NCBI GenBank assembly: GCA_015039465.1
Contig: MU130541.1
Coordinates: 102,893 to 166,892 of the forward strand
Source of the DNA: Phlegmacium glaucopus
Taxonomy: Eukaryota; Basidiomycota; Agaricomycetes; Agaricales; Cortinariaceae
Direction: 5' to 3'
DNA: 64,000 bases
A model generated the notes under the pieces. The model did no database searches. It was not told the DNA's origin and saw only the letters and a list, made by a program, of their open reading frames with translations. Below are positions 21,690-32,099 of the stretch, piece after piece (within the stretch, counting starts at the first letter, position 1; every line of letters starts with the position of its first letter). The translations under genes were made by a program, and so were the position numbers.

Positions 21690-22060
21690 ATTCATACCAC
21701 TACTCCTGGTGGTAGAGGAGCCAAAGAGACCGAGGCCAGTACTTGGGTAATATGGTATAAGGAAGGGAGACCATCAATCAAACTACGGTCATGAAAATGT
21801 GCTGGTGTTTGTACTGCCAAGACTTTGCTGTTGAGGGTAGACAAGACGCAACAGCTGTGCAAGGCTGTGCAACTGATATTGAAACACAAGGCTCTACATG
21901 CAGCTTTCCAGAAGGCGTGGTGTGGGGGTTGCTCCAACCTGTATATAACCTCTGTGCGCGATTGAGGCTCAGGGCTTCGAGTGGTTACAAGGGCAGATTA
22001 GAAGGTCAGGGTAATGACACAGATTTATATGGACACGGCGCTTAAGGAATGATGTAGAGG
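21690..22060. repeat. repeat with TATA box, second copy
   Basis: Matches the split copy at 17755-17900 and 18813-18930. It lies directly beside the 3' end of the minus-strand tyrosine-recombinase element but reads as a separate repeat, because its partner copy is 4 kb away without element sequence. Confidence 0.6.
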
Positions 22061-22099
22061 CTTGTCTATGCGGTCGAAAAAGGTTATGTTTATTGAGTA

Positions 22100-22124
22100 T
22101 TTTCTGATCCGAAGGATCAGAAAA
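22100..22124 (-). terminator. UUCG-tetraloop hairpin 1 at the 3' end of the retroelement
   Basis: Minus-strand TTTTCTGATC-CTTCGG-ATCAGAAAA: a perfect stem closed by C(UUCG)G, an exceptionally stable RNA tetraloop. It follows the recombinase ORF by about 230 bases and may act in RNA 3' end formation or recognition. Confidence 0.55.
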
Positions 22125-22180
22125 TGGATAGTAATTGATGAGGTATATTTTAAGGTAGAATACTAAGACTAAGTTTGGGC

Positions 22181-22199
22181 AAAAACCCGAAGGGTTTTT
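22181..22199 (-). terminator. UUCG-tetraloop hairpin 2 at the 3' end of the retroelement
   Basis: Minus-strand AAAAACCCTTCGGGTTTTT: a 7-8 bp stem with a C(UUCG)G loop, 57 bases before hairpin 1 in the transcript direction. Same loop, different stem sequence, so the structure rather than the sequence is repeated. Confidence 0.55.
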
Positions 22200-22353
22200 C
22201 GACTGAAACAAGGGCCCTGATCTATGAGAAAAACAATCTAAGATGAGCTGTGATTCCCGGGTATAAGGAGGCCAACGACGCGACAAGCGAAGTCTTAGAC
22301 ACCCCTAATTTAGGAGATTGGCGGAAATAAAGGGTACTTACTGAGTGCGAGTC

Positions 22354-23580
22354 CTAACGAGGTGAGGGCATGGTGTAGCGGGTAAAGGCATCCATAACAG
22401 GAGTTCCTTGGATGTAGGGTGTGATGATCATGGCGTGTTGGCGCAGGTAAACCAGGAAAGCCTCACTGGACCATCTTCCAATAGACTTGACGACGTCGAA
22501 GGGGATGCCACGTAAGAGATATTCGAGCGTCGCACCAATACGGATTCTGTGACCTTTTAAGGATTCGAGTCCCAATTCGGCTGCAGCTAGGTTGATATGC
22601 TTGAGAAATTCTCCTCGAGTGAGGGGACGAAGGCCCTGAGGGTGTCTCCATGCGAAGAGAGCCTTGTCGGCAGGAGGATCGTTGATGCTGAAGTGGTTTG
22701 CGAGCGCGGCTTTGGGGTCAGCCAGCCCTTCTTGTGCAGACCAGTAAATGTCTTCCCCATTGGGGGAGGACTTGGTGCGAGGCAATGCGAACATGGTGAC
22801 TCAAAAGCCGTGACGATCTTGGTCCTGCCTGATATCGGAAGGTTTGACATGGAGGGTGGGACTGAAAGCTTCTAAGGAAGAAACTGTGAATTCTCCGAGA
22901 CGAGCTGCCGAGAAGAAGGTCATCGTCAGGCATGCGAAGACTGCCGCATCTAGTGGGTTAGTCAAAACGAGCTTTCCTACAATTAAGACGAGGGTTGCCA
23001 GAGTCAGAGGAGCCCGTTTTGGCCTTTTGGACAACGGAGGTGCTAACAGCGATGCCCCATCGAGGGCAGCTTTCATCTCGGCTAGGTTCATTCTCCATGG
23101 GGCACCGTGTAAAACATGCCATGCCCGGATAGCGTAGAAGTAATTAGCTAGGGTCTTTCCAGAAAATGAACCGGCACAGCTAGATACGAAGGTCAACATT
23201 AGCAGGGGGCTGGCAGGGCAGCGTTGGGATTCTGGAATGTCTCGTTGGTCACAAAATACGTGGAAGAGGAGGAGACCAGCACCGTAGGCTTCTCTGGTAC
23301 TTGGCTGCCAAGAGGTGTTGATAACCGTGATGACTCGGTCTAAATCGGCCTCGGATATCTCTAGGGACGGACCCGTTTCGTTATGGCCAGACCTGGAGAA
23401 GGCCGGTTTCCATAGACGGAGACGGTCGCGAGCAGGGCAATGAGGACGGAGGGTGGAAATCGATGGGGTGAGATCAGATCGATATACATGAGGCCTGGCA
23501 GATGAGGAAGAGGACGGGATGTCGATGATTGGAGCCGAGAAACGTGGATTAGAAATGGTAATGATCGTGTTTGTAGATGG
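22354..23580 (-). pseudogene. tyrosine recombinase (YR) of the retroelement
   Basis: The N-terminal core-binding part (WQPSTREAYGAGLLLFHVF, SGKTLANYFYAIRAWHVLHG) is followed by catalytic Arg in FFSAARLGEFT, then the HxxR box in LKGHRIRIGATLEYLLRG, the second His/Trp in GRWSS and the presumptive Tyr in FLVYLRQHA. An in-frame TGA (22801-22803) interrupts between ...DRHGF and VTMFALPRTK, where CGA would restore reading. Its 5' part overlaps the RT ORF in another frame; the first half of the 843-codon open frame upstream is only a shadow of RT. The enzyme would insert a circular cDNA by recombination. Confidence 0.87.
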
Positions 23581-25789
23581 AAGGACTATCGAGTCTGGCA
23601 AAAAGGGACTGCTCATCGGCATTAGCACTGCTGACAAAGTTGACAAGGCGCTTTGCGAGAGCAGAGGGATAGCGGCCTTCGTGGAGTAAATGGAGCTCAG
23701 TGGGGTTGAAAGGGAGGGTGGAGTCAATAAGGAACCTGTCGAGATCAGATGGGAGACAGATTTCAGGTAACAATAGTTTGAGGGGAGGGTAGACTCCTCT
23801 GGAAGGGGCGTCTGCTGGGTTGGACTTGCTGGGCACATAGGCCGTGTGTATGGAGAGATTCTCACCGAAGTCTTCGAGGAAGGCATGGACCCGACGGAAG
23901 ACTCCGTTAATGGATTTACTCTTGCTCCTATTATTCCACCAACCTTCAACCACCCCTTTGTTGTCCCCGTACGTCCTAAAGTGCCTGCTAGTACTGACAG
24001 ACCTAGTGATGGCTCGGACGAGTAGCTCGAAACCAACGGCCTCAGCCCATCCGATATCCTTACTGCCGTCGAGTTCCTGCCAACCGGGTATGAGCCGCCA
24101 GGCTCTCCATCTACCATTAATGACAACGGCGATTCCAACCCCTGAACTCGCGTCTGAGAAAGTGTTTGAGTCAATAAGCTGGACTGGCTCGGGGATTGAT
24201 CTGAAAATGAAGGGCCGGCATAGCCGGGAGACCCACCAAAAGAGATCGTCGCTAACGCCTTTGATTGGTGAGTATGGAACGAAAGGACGGTTGTGACATA
24301 GGCCAAGCATGGCCTCCAAACCGGTAAGGTAAGCGCGTCCCGATGGAACGACAAGGGAAGCATGTAGGAGTCTGCCATATAGCTTTTGAACATCATTGAG
24401 GACGTGAGAGAGGCGAGAAAGCCATTCTTGAATGCCGGAGATATATTTTTCCTTCTTTTCAAGGCTGAGCGAAACTGTGAGCGTCTCCAAGTTCCAACAG
24501 AAGCCGATATAAGACGTCGTGGATGAGAATGGGGAATCTTTGGAAAGCTCCCATGGGATACCGAGAGGACCAGAGACCTGATCAATATCATCAAAATTGT
24601 AAGTATATTTTTGATCTTCGACAGATTGAGGGGTACGAGAGGAGAGGTCAGCACAGGGAAATTGACAGTCCTCAACGTGTTCGTCGAGCGTCCCATCTGG
24701 GAAGACTGCACCGCCGTACCATAAACAGCCACCGTCAAGCTTTCTTCCTCTGTCCGAGATGTCTTTGTGCCAGACGGCACAACGTTGGTTGTATTCAGCA
24801 AGGTATTTGGTAAGCATACGGAAGAATACATGATCATTGACCCATTTCGCCAATGGGCCGATTCCGCTGGATCTAATAACATCCGCGCCCGCATCAGCAA
24901 CAACACCATAGACCCCAGCAGACGGAGAAACTCCGAAGCAAGTAGAGGTGTCAATGCAGAAGGCATCTGGCCCAACCCGAACGACCGCCGCAGGCCATTG
25001 AGATGGGTGAAGGGGTACGGTGCAATATGCTTCAGCCACGTCGCGAGTAGCAACCTGTGAACCTGGAGGGAGTCGACGTATGAGCAATGATATAGTCGCG
25101 AAAGTTCCCCAAGTGGTTGGGAAATCGTTCGAGTCGACGAACGAATTGACAGAAGGGTTAGGGAAGTCAGGAGATGTCTTATGAGGGAAAGAATAATTTT
25201 GTAGGATACAAAAATGACCTGGCCTCCCGGGCTTTGGGATGATGGAAAATGGGGAAGATTGGAAGGGTCCAATGAGCGATTCAACCTCTTCGCAAGTGAG
25301 AGGGCCCAAATAGCGTCGTTTGCCAATTTCAAGATTGATAATTTTATTAAATTGAAGGGCGAGATCAGCTTCAGAAATGGTAGACTTGTTAGGAGGAGCC
25401 TGAGTCTGAGTGATACTTGGAAGATTAAGAATGAATCCTGTGCGGAAGCTCTGTGGAAGATGAGAATACTTCACGAAAAGGCCTGCTTTGCGAAGGGAGA
25501 ATTCCCAAGCGTCTGGACTATAGGGAGTGAGAGCTTGAAGGCTTCTCTGCTCGAGGACAGCCCTGAGCGCCATGAGACGGAGAGGCACAACCCGAGCAAA
25601 TGTGTTGGTTGTCGTGACGAGAACTGGAGCATCCAGCAACTCGTTGCCAGTCTGCACAGATTGGTTGACCGTCTCGCATGATGAGGGATTTGTTGGTCCG
25701 AATCGCGAGAGTGGGGAGGACTTTGTCCCATAACGACGACGAGGCACAGTCAATAATTTTGTGAGGGTGACGCCTGAGGCAGACGGCAC
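23549..25789 (-). pseudogene. reverse transcriptase-RNase H of the retroelement
   Basis: Open for 746 codons. RT blocks: SSPFSIIPKPGRPG, TRDVAEAYCTVPL (motif A Asp), FGVSPSAGVYG (motif B) and KWVNDHVFFRM, where a V-D-D box is expected. The first Asp is Asn (AAT, about 24840), which should abolish polymerisation. RNase H follows: TFSDASSGVGIAV, WAEAVGFELL, YGDNKGVVEGWW and SKSNPADAPSRG carry the D-E-D-D set. The true start is probably downstream of the first Met, because the N-terminal ~70 codons overlap the gag zinc-finger region in another frame. Confidence 0.88.
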
Positions 25790-27148
25790 ATGCGGATAAG
25801 ACTCTTCCGAGTGTGCCTGTGTGAAAATCCGACTTCCTTGAAGGAAGGGACTTGTCTGACTGGGACTGCCTCATCGATGCAGCCTGACGGTCAGGGGATA
25901 GTGAACGACGGCATGACTCCCGAGAGGGATGAGAGTTCAGAGCCCTTCGTTGAGGAACGGAAGGGTTGACAGTCGATCGTTGATCAGACTAGGAGTTACA
26001 TGGGATGTACAATGAGAAAGCATGCGCGGTGCAAAAGGAGGGCGTGCATGGTGCAACGAGAATGGATGCAGAGTGCATCAAGAGGGCGTGCGCAATGCAT
26101 CAAGAAGGCGTGCGCAATGCATCAAGAAGGCATGCGCAATGCATCAAGAAGGCGTGCGCGATGCATCATGAGAAATGAAACGACGAGGAAGGAGGAGGAG
26201 GAAAGAAAAGACAATTTTTAGCTTCCAATTTTTAAAAAGATGAGGGGAAGAACGTACGCGATAATCCCTTTCATTGTCTTTGAGTCGACGGTCCTCCCAG
26301 TAGACTCGTTCACGAGTTTTACGAATTATCTCTTCATTTATACGAGAAAGGTTGTAGGCACCACAAGGGGAAGAGATGGCAAGGTGCCAAAGCCTTCGTT
26401 GCTCCGCTTGGTAAACAATAAGAGTCTTCTGGTCAATGGGATCCCTGGATGATCAGAGTTCATGGATCTGGAGGTTACCCCAGAACTTGGCTAGCATCAA
26501 GACCCGGTCTTGTGGCCAATCAGCCTCTTCCATAGCAACAATCATCCTAGGGGCTGCCTGACAAAAATCTTCCCATGAGATGTCTTTGTCATCCGAAACT
26601 CCCGTCGCGTCTCTAGTAGATGCGGATGGGACCCAAGAAGAGGAACCGTCTGGCCTGCGAAGCATGACCATAGCTTCGTCATCAGTTGTGTTAGAACTCC
26701 GTAACGCATCATCTAAACCCGCATTAGTATAGTACCAGAGCTCAACGTAAAGTCCCTTCTCCATCTTCCTAATTGCGTAATTGGAAGCGATGACCGGGGC
26801 TACAGTGGGAACGTCTCGGTCTGGGATTGGAGCGTATTTCATTTTATTTTTCTTCATTTCCTCTTTACGGAATGATTCTGCTTCAACAATTTCCTCCTGT
26901 GCCCTCTGGAGATCTGCATCCGATTGTAACCGGCGGTGCTCCGTGAGAGTAGCGTCGTCAACCTCGATTTGCTGTTGCCATTTAACCCTATCAGCCTGGT
27001 TGCCGGTGTTCCAGATGTCTTTTAGGAATTGGATCGCTTGATCCTCGGTGGTAGTCAAGTTGATGAAAGGGGCTCGTGCCGCTGCGAAAACGGCAGAGGC
27101 AAAGTCCGGGCATTCTAATAGACTGGGGTCAAACTGTATTCTAGGCAT
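25518..27148 (-). pseudogene. gag-like ORF1 of the retroelement, broken by a stop and a tandem repeat
   Basis: It starts MPRIQFDPSLLECPDFASAV at 27148 and reads to TGA at 26453-26455. The same frame then continues SSRDPIDQKTLIVYQAEQRR to about 26230, so the TGA is a nonsense change (CGA fits). A 22-bp tandem repeat with stops fills about 26003-26170. The C-terminus resumes near 25990 and ends in a Cys/His-rich region: CAVCLRRHPHKIIDC and later CADWQRVAGC...CSGC...GC. This is probably the nucleic-acid-binding nucleocapsid part of Gag. Confidence 0.75.
26003..26170. repeat. 22-bp tandem repeat inside the gag-like ORF
   Basis: Four near-perfect units (GCATCAAGAAGGCGTGCGCA plus AT) at 26075-26096, 26097-26118, 26119-26140 and 26141-26162, preceded by about three decayed units from 26003. 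It reads open on the plus strand as Arg/Cys-rich repeats, which is probably accidental, and introduces stops in the gag frame. Confidence 0.85.
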
Positions 27149-27393
27149 TACTTCTGAAATACTTTTTGATTTATATTTAAATAAATGCTTCTAGTTTTGT
27201 CTGTAACTTTTGAACGAAAAGAAAGAGAGAGCTGCTCTGATGACGAGCAGGAATGTCTAGCGCGAGGTTGGTTGTTGTGGCAGTGACGAAGAAAAGGTAG
27301 TCACGTCACAACCAATATCTTCGCGTAGACAAGATTCTATGTTCTCACTCCTTCCTCGTGTTCGCTTAGAATAAAATCAATAGATATAAATTA

Positions 27394-27670
27394 ATTCCGT
27401 GAACAGCGTGATTTTATGTTTTCTAGTGTGACGTGATGCGACTTTCCAAATAAGGCAAGGTTGACCTGATTACCGATCATCACTCTCTGAGTCTCTGGTG
27501 CATTACCACTCCCCCTCGACGACTGCTGACAGCTATACCAAGCAACAATCAACGCCTTGAGATGGAAGAGCGGGCAGAGATCTATCCCATCAGAAGAGCT
27601 CATTACCTTGCCTTTTAGGCCGACAGGGTCACTTGGCACCAGACAATAAAAATCACGCTATTCACGGAAC
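27394..27670. mobile_element. Tc1/mariner-type MITE (277 bp) with TA duplication
   Basis: Ends ATTCCGTGAACAGCGTGATT and AATCACGCTATTCACGGAAC are inverted repeats of about 24 bases with two mismatches. They are flanked by TA at 27392-27393 and 27671-27672. TA target duplication fits mobilisation by a Tc1/mariner-like transposase. It sits 200 bp upstream of membrane-protein paralogue B. Confidence 0.75.
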
Positions 27671-27869
27671 TACACAAAACCCTATAGAAAGGCTTGCCGT
27701 CGCTTGCGTCAGTGCCGATCCGCGCTTACCAAAAGACGGTTGTTTGTACAAAGCGAGGCGGACGTGGGATGTATGTAGCTGTCATGTTTTCATGTCATAT
27801 AACAGTCGAAGATGAGAAAACAGAGTACGGAAGACGTGCCAAAAGTTAATCATCTCTTCCAACCCGCAA

Positions 27870-29716
27870 ATGCTTTCCCTACTCATCGTGATATATCTTT
27901 TTTACTCCACTTCCACCGCTTTCCCTCTCTCTCCTTTCCAGAGAGACAAACCCTTATCTTCGACTCCTGACAAGTTTATAACCTCAGCATCACCATCGGA
28001 ATACGGTACTCGTTCAACGCTTAATATCTTCTGGAGTTGTCTCGCAACTTTATTTGCATGTGCATGGGTGGCTGTCCATCCCAACATTCCTCCAAACGGA
28101 TGCAAATATCGAGAACGTGCCAAGTGCCTCTTCGTGTCGCTGTTTTCTCCCGAGCTGATGGTCGCGTGGGCTATAGCACAATGGTACAGCGCTCGAAAGA
28201 TCCTTAGAGAGCTTGACTCAGTTGGTACGTTTTTGATTGTTATAAATTACTCTTTCTTTTCTTTTGATTCTTACAAAAGAAAAAATTGCACAGATTCAGA
28301 ATCGAAATGGACTCTTACCCATGCACATTTTTTGCAAATGGGGGGATTCGTATTATACAAGGATGGCAGGCCCACGAACGTGCTCGTTAGATCATTTCCT
28401 GATATTCTACACTACCGCAGCATCCTTTCAAAAATACATATCTCAAAGGAAGAAATACTCGATCGCAGCAAAAATGACCCTCTTTCAAAAGGGCTCGCTC
28501 TCTTACAAACCACATGGTTTGTCATCCAGTGCATAGTGCGATGGGCCAAGGGTCTATTTGTGACCGAGATGGAGCTCGCCACTCTCGCGTTCGCGGTCCT
28601 TAATGGTTTCATGTACTTTTTCTGGTGGGATAAACCGTTTAATGTGGGTCTTCCGTTGCCCGTCCACGTGCTGGAAGACGAATCAGGTAAGAACTTATTG
28701 AGCTCGTTTGCAATCACTTGAAATGATGACGTCCTATGCTATGCAGTCATTGTCGGGAACCTTACTACATCCTTCAGTTACGTCGTCCTGTATTTGTTGC
28801 CTATGGGATATTCACGTTGTTTCATCACAAAATAGAAATTGAAGAAAGTGCAGATGACGAAAACAATGAAGAAGATTCTCCTTTACTTGGCTCTGACAAC
28901 CTTTCGTCGAACGGAGCGGGTGGGCATTGTCTACAGATCAATTGAACTTTATTATTGACTGTAGATAATCCAGATATTCAGGAGGACAAAATTGAGCCTG
29001 TACCTACCGAAATAAAACCCTCAAAAATGTCTATGATTTGGAGCGCATTTTCATTCATCATGCGTCGCAAACTTCTTCCCCAATTCTGTCATATTTCTGA
29101 ATTAATAAAGGAATCGAGGATATTACTGCAAACGAACATCACCTTTGGTATGTTCGTGTTCTTTTCATAATCTTATTTATTACAGCTCATTCTTGAAATA
29201 AAAGCAACATTCTTGTATCGCACTGGTTTTTTTTACGATTCGTTCTTCAATCTAGGAGAGTTCCAAGACCCTTTAGCTGTTCCAACATTCGACGCTTCTT
29301 TCTTTGACGACGAAAGCGATGCCGGATTCACCGCGTTTGCCGTATTCGCGTTCGTATTTGGCGGCATCCACTGCATAGGATGGATCCTCCTCCACTTTCG
29401 TACATCGGCGGAAATGATTATCTGGGGCTCATGTTCAATCCATCTGTGCACTTTCCCTTTGGTCATGTTCATTCATAGGTGGTTCGATTTTTTTCCATGG
29501 GAAGATCTGAGATTTCTTCGTCCTTTTTTTGTTCGTCATCGTCATCTATCACGTCGAATTGCATCCTTTTTCAATCGCCTTGAGGGAATCGGCTTCCTGC
29601 TTTACGTCCTCGCTCGAACCATGCTCTCCATAGAACCCTTCGTTGGGCTTAGAGACCTTCCTCCAGAGGCACTTGCGACAGTTAAGTGGAGTTCCTCCTT
29701 TTTCCCGCACGTTTAA
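27870..29716 (+). CDS. multi-pass membrane protein, paralogue B, 518 aa
   Basis: Six exons (27870-28224, 28294-28686, 28747-28776, 28836-28919, 28965-29147, 29205-29716), same phases as paralogue A at 19165. Lengths of exons 1-4 are identical; exon 5 is 12 bp longer and exon 6 is 6 bp shorter, both multiples of three. Most differences are synonymous or conservative, so both copies look functional. Shared upstream sequence (27690-27869 against about 18960-19164, including CAGTCGAAGATG-GA and ACGGAAGACGTGCCAAAAGTTAATCATC) shows that the promoter was duplicated too. Membrane topology as for paralogue A; function unknown. Confidence 0.83.
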
Positions 29717-31293
29717 ACCAAATTTCCTACGCCGCCGGCAATACTCTTCTATTTTACATTACTTTTCTGAGGTACTTAAATCTTTTGCAATTTACCAAAC
29801 CCTAATCAATGTTGGTCTAGAATTAATATTCAGAATCACATAACACACCACTCAAGTAATCCATTTAAAATAGAGGAAAAAAAGGCCTTTAATACGCTGC
29901 TTTCAAACTATAGTATCAATCTCGAGTCAGAAAGTACTTTTTAAGCGGCTAAACATATTTTAATAAACAGAACATCCATCAAAGCTACTTAATGGTGTAC
30001 AACTATTATAATAATATGTTATATTGTTACTCAGGCTGTTATAATTGTTATAGTCAATCATCCAGCTCACGGAGTTTACATAAGTAGGCTGTAGCAGCTT
30101 GAATTTCAAGTGACCTTGATTTATTTTGTGGGATAGAATTGATCTCGCAAAGTCGAATTTTTTTTTGTGTGTACTTCTCGATTAAAGCTATATGTTCTTC
30201 TCAGTTATAGTCAGGTTAAAGTCTAGACTAAGAGCTTCAACGTCGAAGCTTGGAGCTTGGGTAGAAGGTTAAAAGAATCCTTCAGGCTGGGGAAAGATCG
30301 TCTGACTATCAAACAAAGAGTCTCCTTTTTCAAACTCAACTACCAGTAACATAGTTTAGCATGATACCCATCTTTGAATCTATTTTTAGCTTACCTCTCC
30401 CCGTCCTGGCACCAAAGAGGCGGGTTTGTGGAGGGTTTGACGGTAATAAAGCGGTAAAATGAACGCTTCTTGTTATCTCTGACAGCTGGTATCAAGTCGT
30501 TTTTGCTTTTCTGGACTGGGTGCTCGATTGCGACTTCGCGTAAGAGTGGAATGGGGAGCCCATCAGGAAAATCAGAGAAATACTTATTCTTACTATAATA
30601 GCTTAGGGTGCCAATAAGAAAACGCCTTGGCTTATGAGCACTTAAGCTTAAGGAGTACTTAGGGCTACTTATGTGAGCTTTAAATTCAGCTAATCAAGTG
30701 CGCAAAATTTCATCAAGTTACAAATTAAAGTGGGATTAGACGAGATGTATCTAAAATAACATTTTCCGAGATTAGTAGGTTTGATTGAAGGAGGAAAATT
30801 GCATAAAATTAATTTTGTTACCTTTGTGCCTGTGGCACTCGAGAATCGGCGCCACTCAATTAACAGTATGTTCGCTGCAAAAAAAAAGGGTTTCGCCCAA
30901 GATGGATGATAGGTTATTGGATTTCAGGCTCGAAGAGTTATGAGTTATGGGTTAGGCGTTGGTTCATTCACGCCAGTAGCGTGGCCCCAGTGGATAAAGC
31001 GGAGCTTCTTGATTAGCCTGAGATAACACAGAGTTCTCGAAGTTTAATGTTTAGCGCTATAGCCTTCGAGACGGAAAATTGTACCCTAACACCAGGGCTT
31101 CATCCAAGTCTCGTTGAGGACTGAATCTCTCGGTAACCAGAGCCCCACAAGGACGCCCAGAAGTTCAAGTCGTGGATGAGTTTTCATATCTCTGCTATTA
31201 TCTTTTCGTATGCAATCTCCCGATACTCATTGCCACCCTGTCGCAGGGATAGTCATGTACCCATGGGCGAGCCAAAAACGACTGTACCACAGG
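29717..31293. other. no gene; 5' flank of the third pore-former-like gene from about 31040
   Basis: AT-rich, with no recognisable frames to about 30980. From about 30975 (GTAGCGTGGCCCC-GTGGATAAAG-GGAGC) the sequence matches 14582-14612, and from about 31045 it matches 12205 and 14700 onward, marking the duplicated promoter unit. Confidence 0.55.
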
Positions 31294-31300
31294 TATAAAA
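31294..31300 (+). promoter_or_regulatory. TATA box of pore-former-like gene 3
   Basis: TATAAAA 87 bases before the ATG, same context as at 12442 and 14954; retained although the coding region is broken. Confidence 0.7.
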
Positions 31301-31380
31301 GGCTGAATACAACGCACAGAGCGGCATCAACCCACCACATCATCACAACTGTTTGAATCAATACCTTTTATCCCTCTATC

Positions 31381-32079
31381 ATGGTTATTCCAATCATCGG
31401 AACCATCATCGCCGGGATCGAGCTCGCAAAGAAGATAAAGGAGGTACGCTATCTTTCACCCCCACACTTGTGCCCGAATACGATCAAATGATGTCCTCGC
31501 CACCCCCTCAGGTTGTCGATAATACGACTCGATGTGCTCATCCCCGCTCCTCCCAAGGAGCTCACGGACAAGTACCGCTAGCTCCAGTGTACCCTCAAGA
31601 ACGAGACCCAGTTCCAGGTCCTTCTCCAAGAGACCTATTTCAACTCGGGCCGCTACTGGGACGCGCCGGGCACCTTCAGACCATTCGACCAGCTCGTGTA
31701 CTCCTGCTGCAATGACGATAATGCCCCCACAGGCGTGGCGGGCGGTACGGCGTTCCGTCTGTCGCTGGATGACAGGACTTACTTCGACTTCGCGCTGGTA
31801 ACCAAGTGCTGTTGTGAGATCTCAGAATGACTCACCTTTTGCTATATGCGAGTACAGGGCTGGACAAACCCGCTTTTTGGCTCCTACAAGGCTGGAGTCG
31901 TCGCATCCGGCTCCGCTAAGGATGCCTACGATCAGTCAGACGACGATGGTGGGTCCCTCATCTCCAAGGACATTTTCGAAGGGAAGGATAAGGACGGCAA
32001 CACTGCGAAGTTCCATATCTCGGCTGCACCAAACCAGAGGCCACAGTTTGTGGTGGTGCAGGTTCCAGTTTCTGAATGA
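31381..32079 (+). pseudogene. actinoporin-like candidate, paralogue 3 (broken)
   Basis: Same three-exon plan as the genes at 12530 and 15034. Exon 1 (31381-31443) is intact. Exon 2 carries a 13-base net insertion just after its start (TACGACTCG at about 31523) that shifts the frame, and a Trp codon is replaced by TAG in CGC-TAG-CTC at about 31577. The rest of exon 2 and exon 3 (31858-32079) stay close to the sisters, with an in-frame 6-bp deletion in exon 3. The decay looks young: splice sites, TATA box and 3' flank are kept. Confidence 0.75.
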
Positions 32080-32099
32080 AGCGTAACAAATACATGAAA

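Larger units (their letters stand above)
22065..27230 (-). mobile_element. tyrosine-recombinase retroelement (DIRS/Ngaro-like), inactivated
   Basis: On the minus strand: a gag-like ORF (27148 to 25518), an RT-RNase H ORF (25789 to 23549) and an overlapping tyrosine-recombinase ORF (to 22354), then a 3' region with two strong hairpins. RT plus a phage-type recombinase in place of a DDE integrase is the definition of the DIRS order. I could not find the split direct or inverted terminal repeats, so outer limits are approximate and the DIRS versus Ngaro choice is open. The element lies between the two paralogous membrane-protein genes. Confidence 0.85.

Noticed and set aside
22801..25332. An 843-codon minus-strand open frame as one protein
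   Set aside because: Only its C-terminal third (from about 23580) shows recombinase motifs; the rest is the out-of-frame shadow of the RT-RNase H ORF at 23549-25789.
26000..26221. Plus-strand Arg/Cys-rich 73-codon ORF as a small basic protein
   Set aside because: It is made of the 22-bp tandem repeat inside the retroelement gag; openness follows from a repeat unit without stops in that phase.
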